Part shown: piece after piece, positions 1 through 11,662 of the stretch
Numbering within the stretch: position 1 is the stretch's first letter
Layout of the letters: each line of letters starts with the position of its first letter
From: Cylindrobasidium torrendii FP15055 ss-10
Lineage: Eukaryota; Basidiomycota; Agaricomycetes; Agaricales; Physalacriaceae
DNA: 64,000 bases
Direction: 5' to 3'
Assembly: GCA_000934385.1 (NCBI GenBank)
Contig: KN880521.1
Coordinates: 1-64,000 of the forward strand
Made by a program: the position numbers and the translations under genes
Notes under the pieces: model-generated
The model's input: the letters and a program-made list of their open reading frames with translations, nothing else
Databases searched by the model: none
Told to the model about the DNA's origin: nothing

Positions 1-93
1 TCTCCAGTGTAAGCCAACCCCTTCTGAGGCTCGCTGGGATGGGCGCAGGCGTGACGTGACGGAGGAACCCTAGAAATGGGGTTCCCGAATAGA

Positions 94-1584
94 TTATTCC
101 CACATCCGATACCTTCTATTGATAACATCTCTCTCCTTCTGTAGGATCTCGATGAGAGGAGGCTCGATATTCTTCCAAACTATGATTCGATATCAGTCGA
201 TAGGGTGATGTTACGAGGATGAGGGATAACCTACTGCGATCCGTCAGAGCTCTCGGCTGGCTTACGAGTTTGTGATTCTTCAAGAATTCGCGAATCTCGG
301 GCGTAAGCTCTTTCGACCATTCGACCTCGAGTTTTGCCATAATACTGAAATGAAGCCCGTCAGACGGTACATGCAATACGATTCAAGGATGTAGACGTAC
401 GCGTCGATGCGCTCGGCACGAACTATCGCCAGGTCGTCTTTGTGGCCAGCAGCTCTGACCTTGAAGAAATTCCTGATCTTCGCAGCATCCTTAAGCTCGT
501 GTGAGCATCGGAATAAAGAATAGAGGAGCAGTTCTCTTACATCGTCCATACCCTGTCGCTTCTGCTCCCATTCTTTGAGTTGCTTATCGTCCGACATTGG
601 CAAGACCTCATCAAGCAGACGATTCCACGCTTTAATATGATAAAAATCTGTCGAAACCCCATCAGAATAAGTCTTTCGAGAACAAAGACCAAGGTCTTAC
701 CGGAGTGTTCAATTTGAGATCCCCTGTACTCGATTTTTGGGGCGTGCTTGAAAAGCGATATAAGAAAGGCATCGTAGCGACTGCGACCGTGACATTCTGG
801 TCTGTTTGTATATCTGTAGAAGTAGTATGAGGTGGTGTTGAGAGAAAGACTGAGTACTTACATATGCCCAATCAGGAGGCAGTCCCCGCACAGGCGGATG
901 CGCAATAGCCAGTCGACATAGCGAGCGCGAGGAATGGTGCATTCCTGGTGATAAAGTCAGCAAGCACCTAGATGTCAAAACAGAAACCAACATGACAAAA
1001 TGTATCAAAGACAAGACTGGCGTACGCAGGCTCGGACATGCCACATGGGGGTGGCGGGAGGCTGGGCACCTTTGAGCGACAAGTACGCCAAATATATTCG
1101 GCTGCATCTCCCAACATGATTGAACGGAAGTCCTTCGATGTACGCGCCAAAGAGAGGAGATCTCCGGGGTGAAGACGGGAAAATATCTAGATGATGTGAA
1201 CAATGGATGGAAAGAGGCGAAGAACCAGGGCGTACTTCAATAATAATGTCTCGAGGTAGTTCTATGATTGTAGAGAGAAAGCCACGCCGTCCACGGCTAC
1301 GTCGGACCGCCTCTCTGGACGCAACGTTGCTATTGTCGACAGTTTCCTTGTGTTTGGTCTTTGACACCGCCTTCTTATTCTTTGACTGTGAGTCCGTGGT
1401 ATCTTCATTGACCGCATCCACCTTCTTCATCGCTGGATACCATGATCAACCGCAATACACGACGGTAATGATGTTACTCACATTTCCTGAGTTTCGGTGC
1501 CCCGACACGTTCAGCATCGCCTGAATCGTCGTCTGTATATTTGCGTTTGGTTGCGGTACGCTTGGGGCGCTGTTCAGGAGTCAT
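94..1584 (-). CDS. F-box protein, short form (paralogue A)
   Basis: F-box proteins usually tether substrates to SCF ubiquitin ligases through Skp1. The N-terminus is basic and low-complexity (TKRKYTDD, then KNKKAVSKTKHKE), likely nuclear. It is followed by GRRGF, LPRDIIIEV and then, after an intron, the rest of the F-box with SLARTSKDFRS and EYIWRT. The family signature SEPAYASLVFDTFCH comes next, then a helical middle region ending in VSQPRALTDRS. The last exon starts WKNIEP and stops about 25 residues later, so the cysteine-rich tail of the two long paralogues (15395-17972 and 56629-59163) is absent. The start is set by the leader CGCCACC before ATG and by likeness to paralogue C at 59409-60967. 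About seven or eight exons. F-box assignment is solid; substrate and function are unknown. Confidence 0.72.
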
Positions 1585-2004
1585 GGTGGCGGCAGTTGGA
1601 GAGAAAGAAAGGCGCGTTTGGTTCTTTGACCTTACATTCGGAGGTCGGACCGAAACACGTTCACGTGACCAGACATGGCCTTAAGACCCGTCACTCGTTA
1701 TTCGAATCTGGACTCAAGCTTGCATAATGGCTTTAAAAAGGCTTGATTATTCCGGAAATTTTAATTGCGGCTAATTGCGGCCATCAGCACTGTAAACCGG
1801 TTCTACAAGTGACATTTGATAGCAAAGTAAAACAACACCATCAAGTTAGACCCAACAGTATCGGGCCAATATCAAGCGGACGCGATTCTTCCTTATAACC
1901 CGTTTCTATCTTTCCTCGAACCTATAAGTCAAGCGAATTCCCAGACACGGCGTAGAAATACATTCAACTTTATGTTACATTCATGTCGACTTCCTACTAC
2001 CACC
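1585..2004. other. intergenic, no gene seen
   Basis: This stretch separates the 5' end of the F-box gene from the 3' end of the NTF2-like gene. It must hold the F-box promoter. I see no coding frame, RNA gene or repeat in it. Confidence 0.5.
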
Positions 2005-2566
2005 TTAAGCCGACTTCGCCTCTGCCTCCTTCTTTCTGAATGCTAACACGCTCACTCCGTCCATGAACTCGGTCAGCTTCGTGATCTTCGGCAACGCGTC
2101 TCCTTCGATTGGCTCGAATTCAGCAATGAAAACGTATTCGTTGTGCCATACTGTCCCAGCGGCGCTCTTGCCATTGCTCTCCGCCTTGACCAGACCCCAT
2201 CAGCAAAAGTCCGATGTATACATTCGGGAAAGTATCACACCTGAGCAATAACCGTGGGAACGGCCTCCGTGGTCTCAAAGACCTTGTGTACTGTCATCTG
2301 TTGACGTGGAATCACCTTGCTTGCTAGCGGCTGCTTATACGTACCGTAATGGGTTTCTCGAAAGTAGCCTTGCGTGCCGCGAGCAATCCAGCCAGCTCCT
2401 CGCGCGAACGCGTCCCAAGGCCGAGGGATGTGGGGAGCGCGACCCATTTGAAATCGGCAGTGAAGTTGTTGACGAATGTGTCGGCACCCGACTCCATGTC
2501 GGCGATGGCGGCGTAGAACGCGCGTACAGCTGGAGAGGAGCCTGCGGGTGCAACGTTGGCAGACAT
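2005..2566 (-). CDS. NTF2-like/SnoaL-fold small protein (copy 1)
   Basis: A protein of about 150 residues in three exons. Exon 1 runs from MSANVAPAG to KATFEKPIT, exon 2 contains VFETTEAVPTVIAQ, and exon 3 runs from AESNG to KKEAEAKSA. Both introns fall at the same places as in the copies at 23735-24285, 42483-43035 and 49322-49890. The shared pattern is an N-terminal helix (AVRAFYAAIAD), an F-x-W or D-D-F-Q strand, then N-E-Y-V-F-I-A-E-F-E and LPKITKLTEFMD. This fits the cone-shaped NTF2-like (SnoaL_2) fold, used by small enzymes and binding proteins. No catalytic residue can be assigned and the substrate is unknown. It has no signal peptide, so it is probably cytosolic. Confidence 0.65.
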
Positions 2567-3335
2567 GCTGATCGATGGGGAGAGGGAGATGAGAAAGGAT
2601 TGCCTATATATATATGCATCGTGATTTTAGGACCCGGGTAATGTCGGTGAACATAGCTCCTTCGGATACTTACCTTAGATATGGAGAGATTAACCTGGGG
2701 GAACGCAGACTGGTCCTACTGCAGGAGATCGTTCCTGCTGCTTTGCCGCCCCCGAGATCCCGTGGATTAGGGCTCTCGAAAGTGATCCTCCCAGATGTCG
2801 AACCAGTGCTAGCGTGTAGAGTGACTTTCCTTAAAAATCTCTGTCCTTACAGCGGGCGACGCTGCGGGGTCTTGCAGAGCGCTTACTCGTCCGAGTGGCT
2901 GTTAGTAACGAACTACGGTCAGCGGCTATCTGGCGGCTCCTATCCTCAAGATTTGACACCGAGTGAAGAACTGCTTTTCAAGCGGGAAACTTCGCCTTTT
3001 TATTTAATTAGAAGTACACAGTTCTGCACCGAAGAATGTGGAAGTTTGAGCTTTGGAGGGCGCTAGGTATGCGACCATGGTGGTCTTCCTGATCCAAGCC
3101 GGGCCGGACACCGGTGTCTCAATCGGGCACTACTATTAGTACCAACTTCGTCTCTCACCAAGACGTACTACTCGATCGCCTTCGCTGGCGTAAACTGTTT
3201 CTCAAGCCAGCCTTCAACTCATAGGAACACGGTTCCTATGGAGTTTCAGCCACCTGTATTGTTTGCAGCGCAATTGGCGTCACAGCCTGTGCGACCAACA
3301 CCACACACTCTGCTGCAACTTAGCCTCATACCACC
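2567..3335. other. intergenic, divergent promoter region
   Basis: This lies between divergently transcribed NTF2-like and NUDIX genes. A 150-codon open frame on the plus strand (2614-3066) has no family motif, Kozak context or paralogue and is treated as chance. A TATA-like TATATATATATG lies about 30 bases upstream of the NTF2-like start (reading minus). Confidence 0.4.
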
Positions 3336-4226
3336 ATGAGTCGATTCGCCAATATGTTTGGCTCGCCTTCTACGGCGCAGACCAAGCAGCCAAGTGCGCC
3401 GTCCTCCCCTACTACTGCACCCGCTTCGTCGTCGGCCGCGCCGTCTCAGGCTTCCAGCGCCAGTGCACCCATACAGCGCCGCAACTGGATCCAGAGTCTG
3501 CGCAACACGATCTCCAAAAGGAGGACATACGACTCGTTCCGTCTCAATTCCGGCTTGAGCAGCACCTCTGTCCCCGATAGCGGCTTCGCTGCAGTCGACT
3601 TTATGCTGGGGGCAGGAATGGTCATCATCCAACCCTCTACCCGCCGGATCGTCGTTTGCTACATCGAATCACCAGACTCAAAGCGTCTCTTTTTCTTCCC
3701 AAAAGGCCGCAAAGATGTGGGGGAGTCACTCGAACAGGCTGCGGTGCGCGAGGCGCGTGAAGAAGGGGGATACAAAGACGTCGAGCATTTCCCTTTGTAC
3801 AAGATGCATCGCCAGCCCGTGCCCCCCGGTCGAGAGCGCTTCTCCGAACCCGATACCGAAGCGGTGTTCATAAGCATAACAAAATGGGGACCCAAGCTCA
3901 GTGGCCAGCAGATTAGCGACTATGGGGGCGAGTATTTCACATTCTGGTATGTTGGATATCTTCCTGACAAGGCGGTGAGTCTTTTTACTTTGATTCATGC
4001 TTCATCACTCAGTCAAATATAGGAATGGACTGCTGGTACTGGAATGGCCGATGAGCAGGATTACCGTGCGGTGTTGCTGAGCTACGAGGATGCGCGCGCA
4101 GCATTGCTCGGAACAGAACTTGAGTCAGTTCTTGAACACGCTTGGTCTACATTCCTTCAGCATGAGCGGGAGGTCGAGGCCAGGAGAAAGGAGAAAGAAC
4201 AAGAACCCAATGGACAGCCTGCTTAA
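3336..4226 (+). CDS. NUDIX hydrolase, diphosphoinositol/dinucleotide polyphosphate phosphohydrolase type
   Basis: Two exons joined over an intron (GTGAGT..ATATAG) near 3976-4021; about 280 residues. The N-terminal 80 residues are Ser/Ala/Pro-rich. The NUDIX domain then opens with FMLGAGMVIIQ, and the full NUDIX box G-x5-E-x7-R-E-x2-E-E-x-G is present as GRKDVGESLEQAAVREAREE followed by GGY. The Glu residues of REAREE are the expected Mg2+ ligands. Such enzymes hydrolyse nucleoside diphosphates linked to another moiety; fungal members with this spacing often act on diphosphoinositol polyphosphates or ApnA. The C-terminus is a charged helix (HEREVEARRKEKEQE). The start follows CATACCACC. Family certain, substrate inferred. 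Confidence 0.85.
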
Positions 4227-4463
4227 GGTCTTGTCGGTGAGCACTTTGGATCCAGTACGCCCAAAGGTCGCTCTAACTTGCTCTTTAGAATTGTCTTTCC
4301 ATTTTTTTGCTATCCGTGTCGACCACATCCGGTGTTACCGACTTGCCAAAGCTGGCGTGATGTCCGCTACAACTGTGATGGCCATGGAGCTAGCAGCCAG
4401 CCCCGCAAGTTTATGTTCTCTCTTCGTTATAGGAGGATACATGCTAAGTGGAATTAATGTACA

Positions 4464-6488
4464 CTATTTCTTAGTTTCGTCGTGCTCGGAGCGTACGCTC
4501 GGCGTGCGATTCAACGAGTCTCCGCCCTCCGCTACATCCTGCATTCTCCCGCCCGCCTCAAGCTGCTTCTTCAAATGCGCAAAGTGTTTCTCCTCATCCC
4601 ATGTGAACCAGCTCTTACTCGCGAAGAGCAGGTCCATTTCCTCTAGCGTACGATTCGCAGTCTCCGGATAGAACGCCCACACGATGGGTATGCAGATGAA
4701 GTTGATGGCACCGAAGATGTGTAGGGTGTTCTCGCCTATGGCGGAGAACATGACGGGGTTGAGCATCATAAGCCAGCCATTACCAATGGACCAGCCGACG
4801 ACACCCCAAGCGTTGCCCTTAGCGCGCACCTCGAGCGGGAAGATCTCCGTCGGGTACACCCATGGGATGGTAAGCCATGTCGCGCCGAACACGGCGGTGT
4901 AGAGGAAGACAAAGAATGCGGCAGCGCCGCCGAACTCTGCGCTCCTTTCTGGATGTGTCTTGATCATTCTGGAGAAGACTCCCGCGAGTATCTGCTAGGC
5001 GGTTAGTTGCTCGGCAAGTATGGGGAGCAAAAGGATACGCACGAGGGAGATGCCCTGTCCGACAGCCCCCCAGTACAGTCCAATACGACGACCCCAGCGG
5101 TCGATAGTGACCACGGAGACGAGGGTCGCAAGCATATACGTGATGTCGTTTAGCCCAGAAAGCCACTCCGACTTGCGAGCGGAGTATCCTGCTTGCGCAA
5201 AGATGGTAGGCGCGTACACTGTGATTGCAGCAATCCCAGCCCATTCCTGCAGAATTTGCAGCCACACAGCGAGCTGGACGCGGCGTGCGATGTGAAGTTC
5301 ACCAGAACCTGTAAATTTAGGTGTTAGGATCTCGATGTACCGATTGCTGGACAAAGGACTCACCAATACCCCAGAACATGTTCCAGTAACTGTTCATCTT
5401 CGAGTGCTTCTTCTCAAGCTGGACGACCTCAACGATAGAGTCGTATTCGGTGTCGGCAGATGTGTGCTTTCCTGCTTCCTGGGTGTCGGTGTCGCTTTCT
5501 CGGAGCCTGCGCAATACAGCCTTTGCCTCGTCAAGTCGTTGCTCCTTGATCAGCCAGCGCGGTGATTCGGGCATGTATCGTAGCATAAACTGTCGAAATG
5601 ATTAGCAAAACGCGTATGAGAAGAAATGCATCCACATACCATAAAGGCCAGGACGGGTACGATTTGGAATGCCACTGGGAACCTCCATCGAACCTGTGAC
5701 CGCCCATCGCCAACGTAGCCTAGGCCAAACTCCAGCCAGTATGCGACGACAACACCAAAAATGTTCAGCGTAAACTCGAGGGCGATGAATGCACCTAGAG
5801 AGCATCAGGACCTTGGTCACAATGCATTGAATTTTCGCCTACCTCTTGAGGTATGTGTCGCGACTTCTGCACTCCATACGGGAACGATTGCGTTCAGATA
5901 CCCTGTACCAATGCCGTTTATCACACGCGCGCAGAGCATCCTTTAGAGGAAAAGGAGCATGAGAATCACGTCCTCGTGCGATCTGATACCAGTGGGAGAA
6001 GCACTGACCAGGCAATATTTTGTGCCGAGCACTGTAGCGCGGCGCCTATCAAGACCCATAAACACCCGATAAACATCGTCTTCAGACGACCCAGACGGTC
6101 TCCAGTGACTCCAGCGATAACACAGCCGATGAGGGTGCCCAAATAATAGACTGTTCGAGGTATCGTGAGAGACTGATACGATGGAGAGAAGGAGCAGGAC
6201 GCACTAGCGACGATACCCCCTTGTCGTGCTGAGTTTGTGACGACTGCGACGTATCCCTCTGATTTCCCTTGATACTCAGAATAGCCTAGCTTCATCGTCT
6301 CAACATAGTGCGGCGATGTATTCACGCCGCCCATCATGCCCTGGTCATAGCCAAAGCTGCGTCGGGCCTCCATCAGCCTCACGCACTCTGAAAGTCGCAG
6401 AAAAGAGAACGTACAAGAAGATGGCTAGGCCGGCGACACCATTGATGAGCCAGTACAGCTTCTTGCCCTTCAAGTCGTGCAAGCCCAT
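4464..6488 (-). CDS. MFS sugar transporter (sugar porter family)
   Basis: A multi-exon gene of about 530 residues with the 12-helix sugar porter layout. Seen in order: LYWLINGVAGLAIF (TM1), FGYDQGMMGGV, GDRLGRLKTM (loop 2-3 signature), YMPESPRWLI (PESPRWL motif), a central cytosolic loop with Lys/Glu helices, DRWGRRIGLYWG (loop 8-9 signature), then TIPWVYPTEIFPLEVRAKG and PETANRTLEEMDLLF (PETxxxxLEE end motif). It should carry a monosaccharide or related solute across the plasma membrane with protons. The start follows an ACC-repeat leader (ACCACCACC before ATG). The substrate cannot be read from sequence; quinate, hexose or lactose-type porters are all possible. Confidence 0.85.
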
Positions 6489-7597
6489 GGTGGTGGTTCG
6501 CGAAGTCTGGGGAAGGTGGGGAAAGAAGCACGACGACGACCCCGCACCCCGCACGATTCCCCACTATTTATACTTCTGGGATTGAGGTCCATTCGGGTCT
6601 GGGGATGCTCGAAGAGTAGTATATAAGGCCGGAATGACTGACGTCAAATGCATATCAACGGGACGATAGCGGACAGACTACCGGGCCGGACGCACAGATG
6701 TAGACAAAACAACAAAGGGAACAGGGAGTCTCCGGGTTATTTTTAACCACTGTGTGTCCGGGGACGAGAAGTTAGAACAATTTCTGTGAAGCTGTGAGAA
6801 AGCGCAGTTGGGAGTGTATATTCCGTCTCAAATCACTATGGAGTTTCCCAGTTGTAGCTAGCAGCCTTTCGACCTGCCTCTGATAGAGCTGAGAGAGGTT
6901 GGTGGTGATTGGCTCTGGCTAAGAACGGGCCCGAAGCTGTCGATCATGGCATACTTGTTTTCCCACGGTCTACTTAGGTGCCTTGCCCAATGCCGAATAG
7001 TTCTCCTGCTGAATGTGTAGATGGAATCAACTATGAGCTTGCAGTAGAGAACCGAGGCAACCTCGACCAGCGCGCGCACTCTGGTACCAGGTTCAGTTCT
7101 TTGAGCGTGGGAACTTCAACATCTACTACTACATAGTACACGCCATATTGTCTTCTGTGGGCCCATCTTGGTCCTAACTCAGTTTTCGACCGAGAGAACT
7201 CCTACGAGCGAACTCCTCAAAGCTCACAAACCGCGTATAAATTTGAGGGTACTATTACCAGACCGCCAGGCAATCGCCGAGGCCGAGAGTTGAGCCTACT
7301 CATTCGCTCAAAGATTCAAATGGACCGGCTCAATGGTTGTTCATTGTAGCGCGATGGTTGTCAATTTCCAAATCCTATGTTGTGGCGTCCTACAAGGGCT
7401 ACCCTTCGAGCGGTTCACGGATTCATGTCTTACTATCTATCAATATGTTGGCTAATTGAATTATCCCTTATTCACCCTGAGAGGCACTATGGTGAATCGA
7501 ATAGCCTTGAGCACTATCCCCAGGACCCCAAGCCTCAAAGACATACACAAGCAGTCACTACATCGAATTTTTTTAACATGCCAAAGCGTCGCGTAAT
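6489..7597. other. intergenic, no gene seen
   Basis: About 1.1 kb between the transporter 5' end and the zinc-finger gene 3' end. It contains the transporter promoter, with GTATATAAGG near 6619 as a plausible TATA element. The open frames here (6858-7079 minus, 7377-7604 plus) show no motif or splice logic. Confidence 0.45.
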
Positions 7598-8860
7598 TCA
7601 CTGATCAATTTCAATGGTCATACGCTGAGATCTCTTGTTACGAGCTTCGCGGAGTCGTTCACGGATCGCTGCAAAGTGCAGGTCTTCGGCAGGATCTGAC
7701 TGGATACCACTACAAAGAGAATGAGATTACTTTTCGAGACTGGAGCAGACCAGCGCACCGACGTCGTGCAGGCGTGTGAGGAGGCGTGGGGACTGGCCAC
7801 GCAGGAGTCGGAGGCAAGTCTTGATCCATTGGTTGACTAACCAACGAGTCTTCGACAATGTCTGTACTAAAACGTGCGCATCAACGTCGAAAAAGATCAG
7901 GCTTAGAATGGGCACTTGACCAACCTTGGTCGGGCCCAATCCAAATCCATGGGCGATACTGAACGAGAGCGGGATCTAGAAAAATGTTGTCTACAATGGA
8001 TATTATTCAGGAGTTGTCAGGAATGTGTAGAGCCTCGAGCGAAAAAGACGCACGATGTAGATGGAGACGGATAAGTGGGCTCGGGAGTACTGGTAGGACG
8101 TCGCGCAATAGCCCGTTGTGAACCCTCTGCGACTGGCTTGTCCGTCGAAGTGCGAGAGTGCGAAATGGATTTCATGAGTCCTTTCATTCGGGGGACAGAA
8201 ACATAGACCTGGAGGCGCCGTTTTCGTGGCGGCTCGTGTTCAAGGGACGGAGATCGTTCGAACGTTGCGGAGGGCTGGATGTTGTGTCCACCTCCGTCAT
8301 CAAGCTCGCGGTCTGCGCGTTTCCGCTTCTTGGGAGAGCTACAGATGTTACAAGTCAGCCTTTGACTAAACAAGGAACGGTGATTTACTTCGATATGTCT
8401 TCTTCCAGCGTAACGTGAACCATAAGACATGGAAGATGAACTGAAAAGGTTGGAGCTCACTGTTATGTTGATTCCGCTCTGAATCATTGTGAGAATCGTA
8501 ATGCAATAGAAGGTCCTCGTATTCTGCAAATTTACAATGACAAGTGGAATAGCCGCAGACGAATGGTTCCTCGAAGGTATGGCGCCGAGCATGGCGTCGA
8601 TATTTCTTGATGTCTGGCGATACTGAGATGCATGCCGGCCAGAGACAAGGGGAGGGGAATTCCTCCGGCTCAGGAGGGCGTTGCCTCACATGCTTGAGTT
8701 GGTGTAGATCAAAGTCTTGCCGTTTTCTTGTAGCGTAGGAGCAATCTCCGAAGATGCATGCATACGGCGTACGGGGAGTGTGTCGATTAGAGTGCTTAGT
8801 GAATTGCTTGATACAGCGCGTGTTGAATTTGCAGGACGGAACCCTACATATGAAGATCAT
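7598..8860 (-). CDS. C2H2 zinc-finger protein, six exons, four fingers
   Basis: Exons inferred at 8461-8860, 8389-8401, 8054-8338, 7925-7991, 7759-7866 and 7598-7709; all phases join cleanly. Exon 1 holds four C2H2-like fingers: CRVPSC..H..H, CIFGDC..HQLKH, CLWPAC..HARRH and CGYSTC..HYDSH. Exon 3 has basic clusters KKRKRADR and PPRKRR (nuclear signals), exon 4 an SR-like SRSRSRSVSP, and exons 5-6 a Pro-rich stretch and helix REARNKRSQRM. A nuclear DNA- or RNA-binding regulator is likely; target unknown. Exon 2 is only 13 bases and is the weakest part of the model. The start at 8860 follows ACCACCACG; an earlier ATG at 8980 lies inside the tRNA and is not used. Confidence 0.68.
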
Positions 8861-8972
8861 CGTGGTGGTAACTTGGGGAGCGAGGCAATGCGGAACCTTG
8901 AGAACGATCATTGGCAGATACTCATATCGCTCGGTTTGGGGTTCTGGTTTCTTCGTGTTTTTCTTTGTTTCA

Positions 8973-9047
8973 GGGCACATGGTGTAGTTGGTTTATCACG
9001 CCCGCTTAGCATGCGGGAGGTGTTGGGTTCAATTCCCAATGTGTCCA
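8973..9047 (+). tRNA. tRNA-Ala (anticodon AGC)
   Basis: A full cloverleaf is visible without an intron. The acceptor stem GGGCACA pairs with TGTGTCC, including the G3-U70 wobble that identifies alanine tRNAs. The D arm is GTG..CAC with AGTTGG. The anticodon stem CCCGC/GCGGG encloses TTAGCAT with anticodon AGC. The T arm is TTGGG-TTCAATT-CCCAA and the discriminator is A. Internal A and B boxes for RNA polymerase III are in place, and a T-rich terminator (TTTTTTCT) follows near 9065. Confidence 0.95.
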
Positions 9048-9553
9048 CTTTTGCCAGGACGATCTTTTTTCTCTCGAGGGCTTGTTTTGGAAATTTTTAA
9101 TTGGCACCGTTTTACTTCATTCTTGAAACTTGATCGGACGACGGAGTTGAATCTGGATTCTGTCCGATTCTCAAACTGAAGCGTTAACTTTGAGACTTGC
9201 CTTCGACAACCTGTCACTGCAGTCCCTCAGCCCTCCCTTGAACTTGGGATCTCGAAGTCAATGATGCTTGACTCCTAGCACTACGTTTTTTGTGCTCAGT
9301 GTGCTGGTCGAAAATAGGAATCTTAACCGTTCGCGTCGATGGGACAACGTTCTTTATTAATCCCAACGCAGACGAATGTATGATTACCGAAAGTTTACAT
9401 TGAAAGCTGAACGCTACGAACTTGAACAGCCACGGGATTCAAAGTAAGGATAACGGCTGCATGAGGTGCATGCATGGGCTCCGAGCTGAACGAGCTGGAT
9501 AACTATTGATCAAAACGATCCTTTGTTAACATAAAAATTGACGTTTACAATCC
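9048..9553. other. intergenic, no gene seen
   Basis: The spacer between the tRNA-Ala and the 3' end of the next F-box gene. Apart from the tRNA terminator T-run near 9065, I see no coding or RNA feature. Confidence 0.5.
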
Positions 9554-11059
9554 CTACGCCTGGTCCACTGTATCTAAATCAGAAAAGCACTTGGATTTAA
9601 CAATCTCCATAAAATCGATTAGGGAAGGTTCAATGTTCTTCCAGACTATAAAACAGGTCAGAACTCTGGCTCAAGCGGCGAGAAATACACACTTCGATCC
9701 GTCAGGGCCCTTGGTTGGTTGACCGCCACATGCTTCTCCAATAATTCGCAAACTTCCTTTGAGAGATATGCTGACCATCCCTTTGCTTTGAGTCGCTCGA
9801 TGATCCTATGAATCGCAATTGAGATGAGATTTCGAAAGCGAAGATACTATACGCACGCGACAAATCTCTGCTTTCGAAGAGACGTTTTTACGTTTTTAGG
9901 AATATGTTTGAGACCTGCTCTGTGCTCGACATACATTTGAATCTTCTGTGCCTCCTAGCAATTCACGTGAGCTCCCAAGGATACCCTGCTGGCTACGGGA
10001 GACTTACAACTTGCGCAGCACGCTGATCGGCACACCATCGAAGAACAAACTTCCTCCACTCGTTTTCTCCTTTGATCCTGGCGGCTTCCTTCTGGAGACT
10101 ATCACATACTCTCACGTTGAGCAAGTCTGTGACTTGTACACTTTCAGACCCAACGAGCACCACACAATGAGAGAAACATACTGCTCAAATAGTTTGTGTG
10201 GGACGATCCCATGAGTCTGGGGATGTTGTGGCAGAGAAGTCTGGCATGGCGCACTGATCTGAGATCCGGATGGAATGTATACCTAGAGAGCGCTTGTCAA
10301 TCAAAGCACAATGTGTATGGCCATCTAGTCACTCACATTGTTCCGTCGAAGGCGCAACGCGCACACAGGCGAATGCGGGACACCCAGTCCGTGTAATCAG
10401 TCTCAGACGTCTCGCACTTCTGATGAAGCCATCAATGATGATTTCTGTGCCATACGAGAAGACAAACCTGACAATGGGTGTCTAACAAAAAACTCGCATA
10501 CGCAGGCTCGCTTGAGCCCGTTGGAGGTGGTGGTAGCCCGTCCATTCCCTCGCGAGCAGCGCGCCAGATATACTCTGAGCGCCGCGACATCAAGAAAGAG
10601 CGAAGCACCTTCGATGTCCGCGCCAGACAGAGGAGATCAATGGGCTCCAGGGAGGAAAATATCTGGAAAATGTTAATAACAACGAACCCAAGGTGGCAAA
10701 ACGATATGAAGCTTACTTCACAAATGATGTCCTCGGGCATCTCTACAAAAGCTTGATGAGGGCCGCGGCGATCCACGACTCTTAACGCCACTCGAAGAGC
10801 AAGTTCTTCCTCGTCGACTGCTTTCTTGAGCTTGGCCTCCATCTTCGGGGGAGCAATCATACGATACTTAGGAGCTTGCTTCTCCTCCGTTTTACCCTCG
10901 TACTTTGCTGCACATCCTAGTCAACCGCCATCCTCATCGCGAAGCACAACACACACCTTTCTTAGGTTTCGGCACCTCGACGCTGTCTGCTTCGTCTTGA
11001 ACATCTTCCGTGAGCATGCGCTTGACCGCAGTACACTCTGAACGCGGGGCGTAGTCCAT
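9554..11059 (-). CDS. F-box protein, short form (paralogue B)
   Basis: Same plan as the F-box gene at 94-1584. The N-terminus is MDYAPRSECTAVKR, then a basic linker PKPKKG, then MPEDIICEV and, after an intron, IFSSLEPIDLLCLARTSK and SEYIWRAAREGMD. The signature SEPAYASFLLDTHCQ is followed by a Cys-containing block (DWVSRIRLCARC). The middle helices lead to VNQPRALTDRS. The last exon starts WKNIEPSLIDFME and stops about 20 residues later, so the cysteine-rich tail is missing. The leader before ATG is CACCACCACA. The middle exons (9750-10300) are less conserved, but phase-compatible exons without stops can be assembled. Presumed SCF adaptor; target unknown. Confidence 0.68.
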
Positions 11060-11662
11060 TGTGGTGGTGTGGTGGAGAAGAGATGAACGCGGGACCGGGA
11101 CTATAAGCTCTTGATCATGTCCGGTCACGTGACCAGACCATCACGGGCAGGGCACATGGGCACTAGGTGCAGCTGGTCCATCACGTCTTCCCAGCATGGG
11201 AAGGGTGCTGAGCGCTCCTTCGCCCTTTTTTTGGATAAGGGCCGTACATGTTCCGAGCGTAATACCATCCATAGCCTCACCAGCCAGTGGGCGGCAGCTC
11301 TCCTTGGCTACTCCATTGGGTCGTTTGGCACCTTCGCAGGCGGCAGGAAGTCGTCGTAACGTCCTTTCGCGACGATGCCATTAATGCCAATGAGTCGTCT
11401 CCCAAGGGCCAAGGGATTGATTCGTGTGACACCGGTGAACAAAAGCAGAATGATATTGCCTTCCACTGCTTGACCAAAGCCCCCCGGGCCAGTCTTATTT
11501 CATCGTTCTCGTCACAAAGTTTATTCGAAAAAAAATAGAAGAAATAGAAGCAGTCATATCCATAAAACGCAGCTAAAATACACGAAGTCAAGAGATGCAG
11601 TCCAACTACGCGGAAACAGTAACGAATAAGCACATCCACCCAACCTATCTCATGTACATACT
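11060..11662. other. intergenic
   Basis: The F-box promoter and the 3' flank of the acyl-CoA synthetase. Short open frames on both strands (11111-11538) have no motif. No repeat or RNA gene recognised. Confidence 0.4.

Noticed and set aside
2614..3066. 150-codon plus-strand open frame between the NTF2-like and NUDIX genes
   Set aside because: It has no start context, motif, paralogue or splice logic and lies in a divergent promoter region.
8861..8980. N-terminal extension of the zinc-finger protein from the ATG at 8980
   Set aside because: That ATG lies in the tRNA-Ala acceptor stem; the ATG at 8860 has the ACCACCACG leader and begins directly with the first finger.
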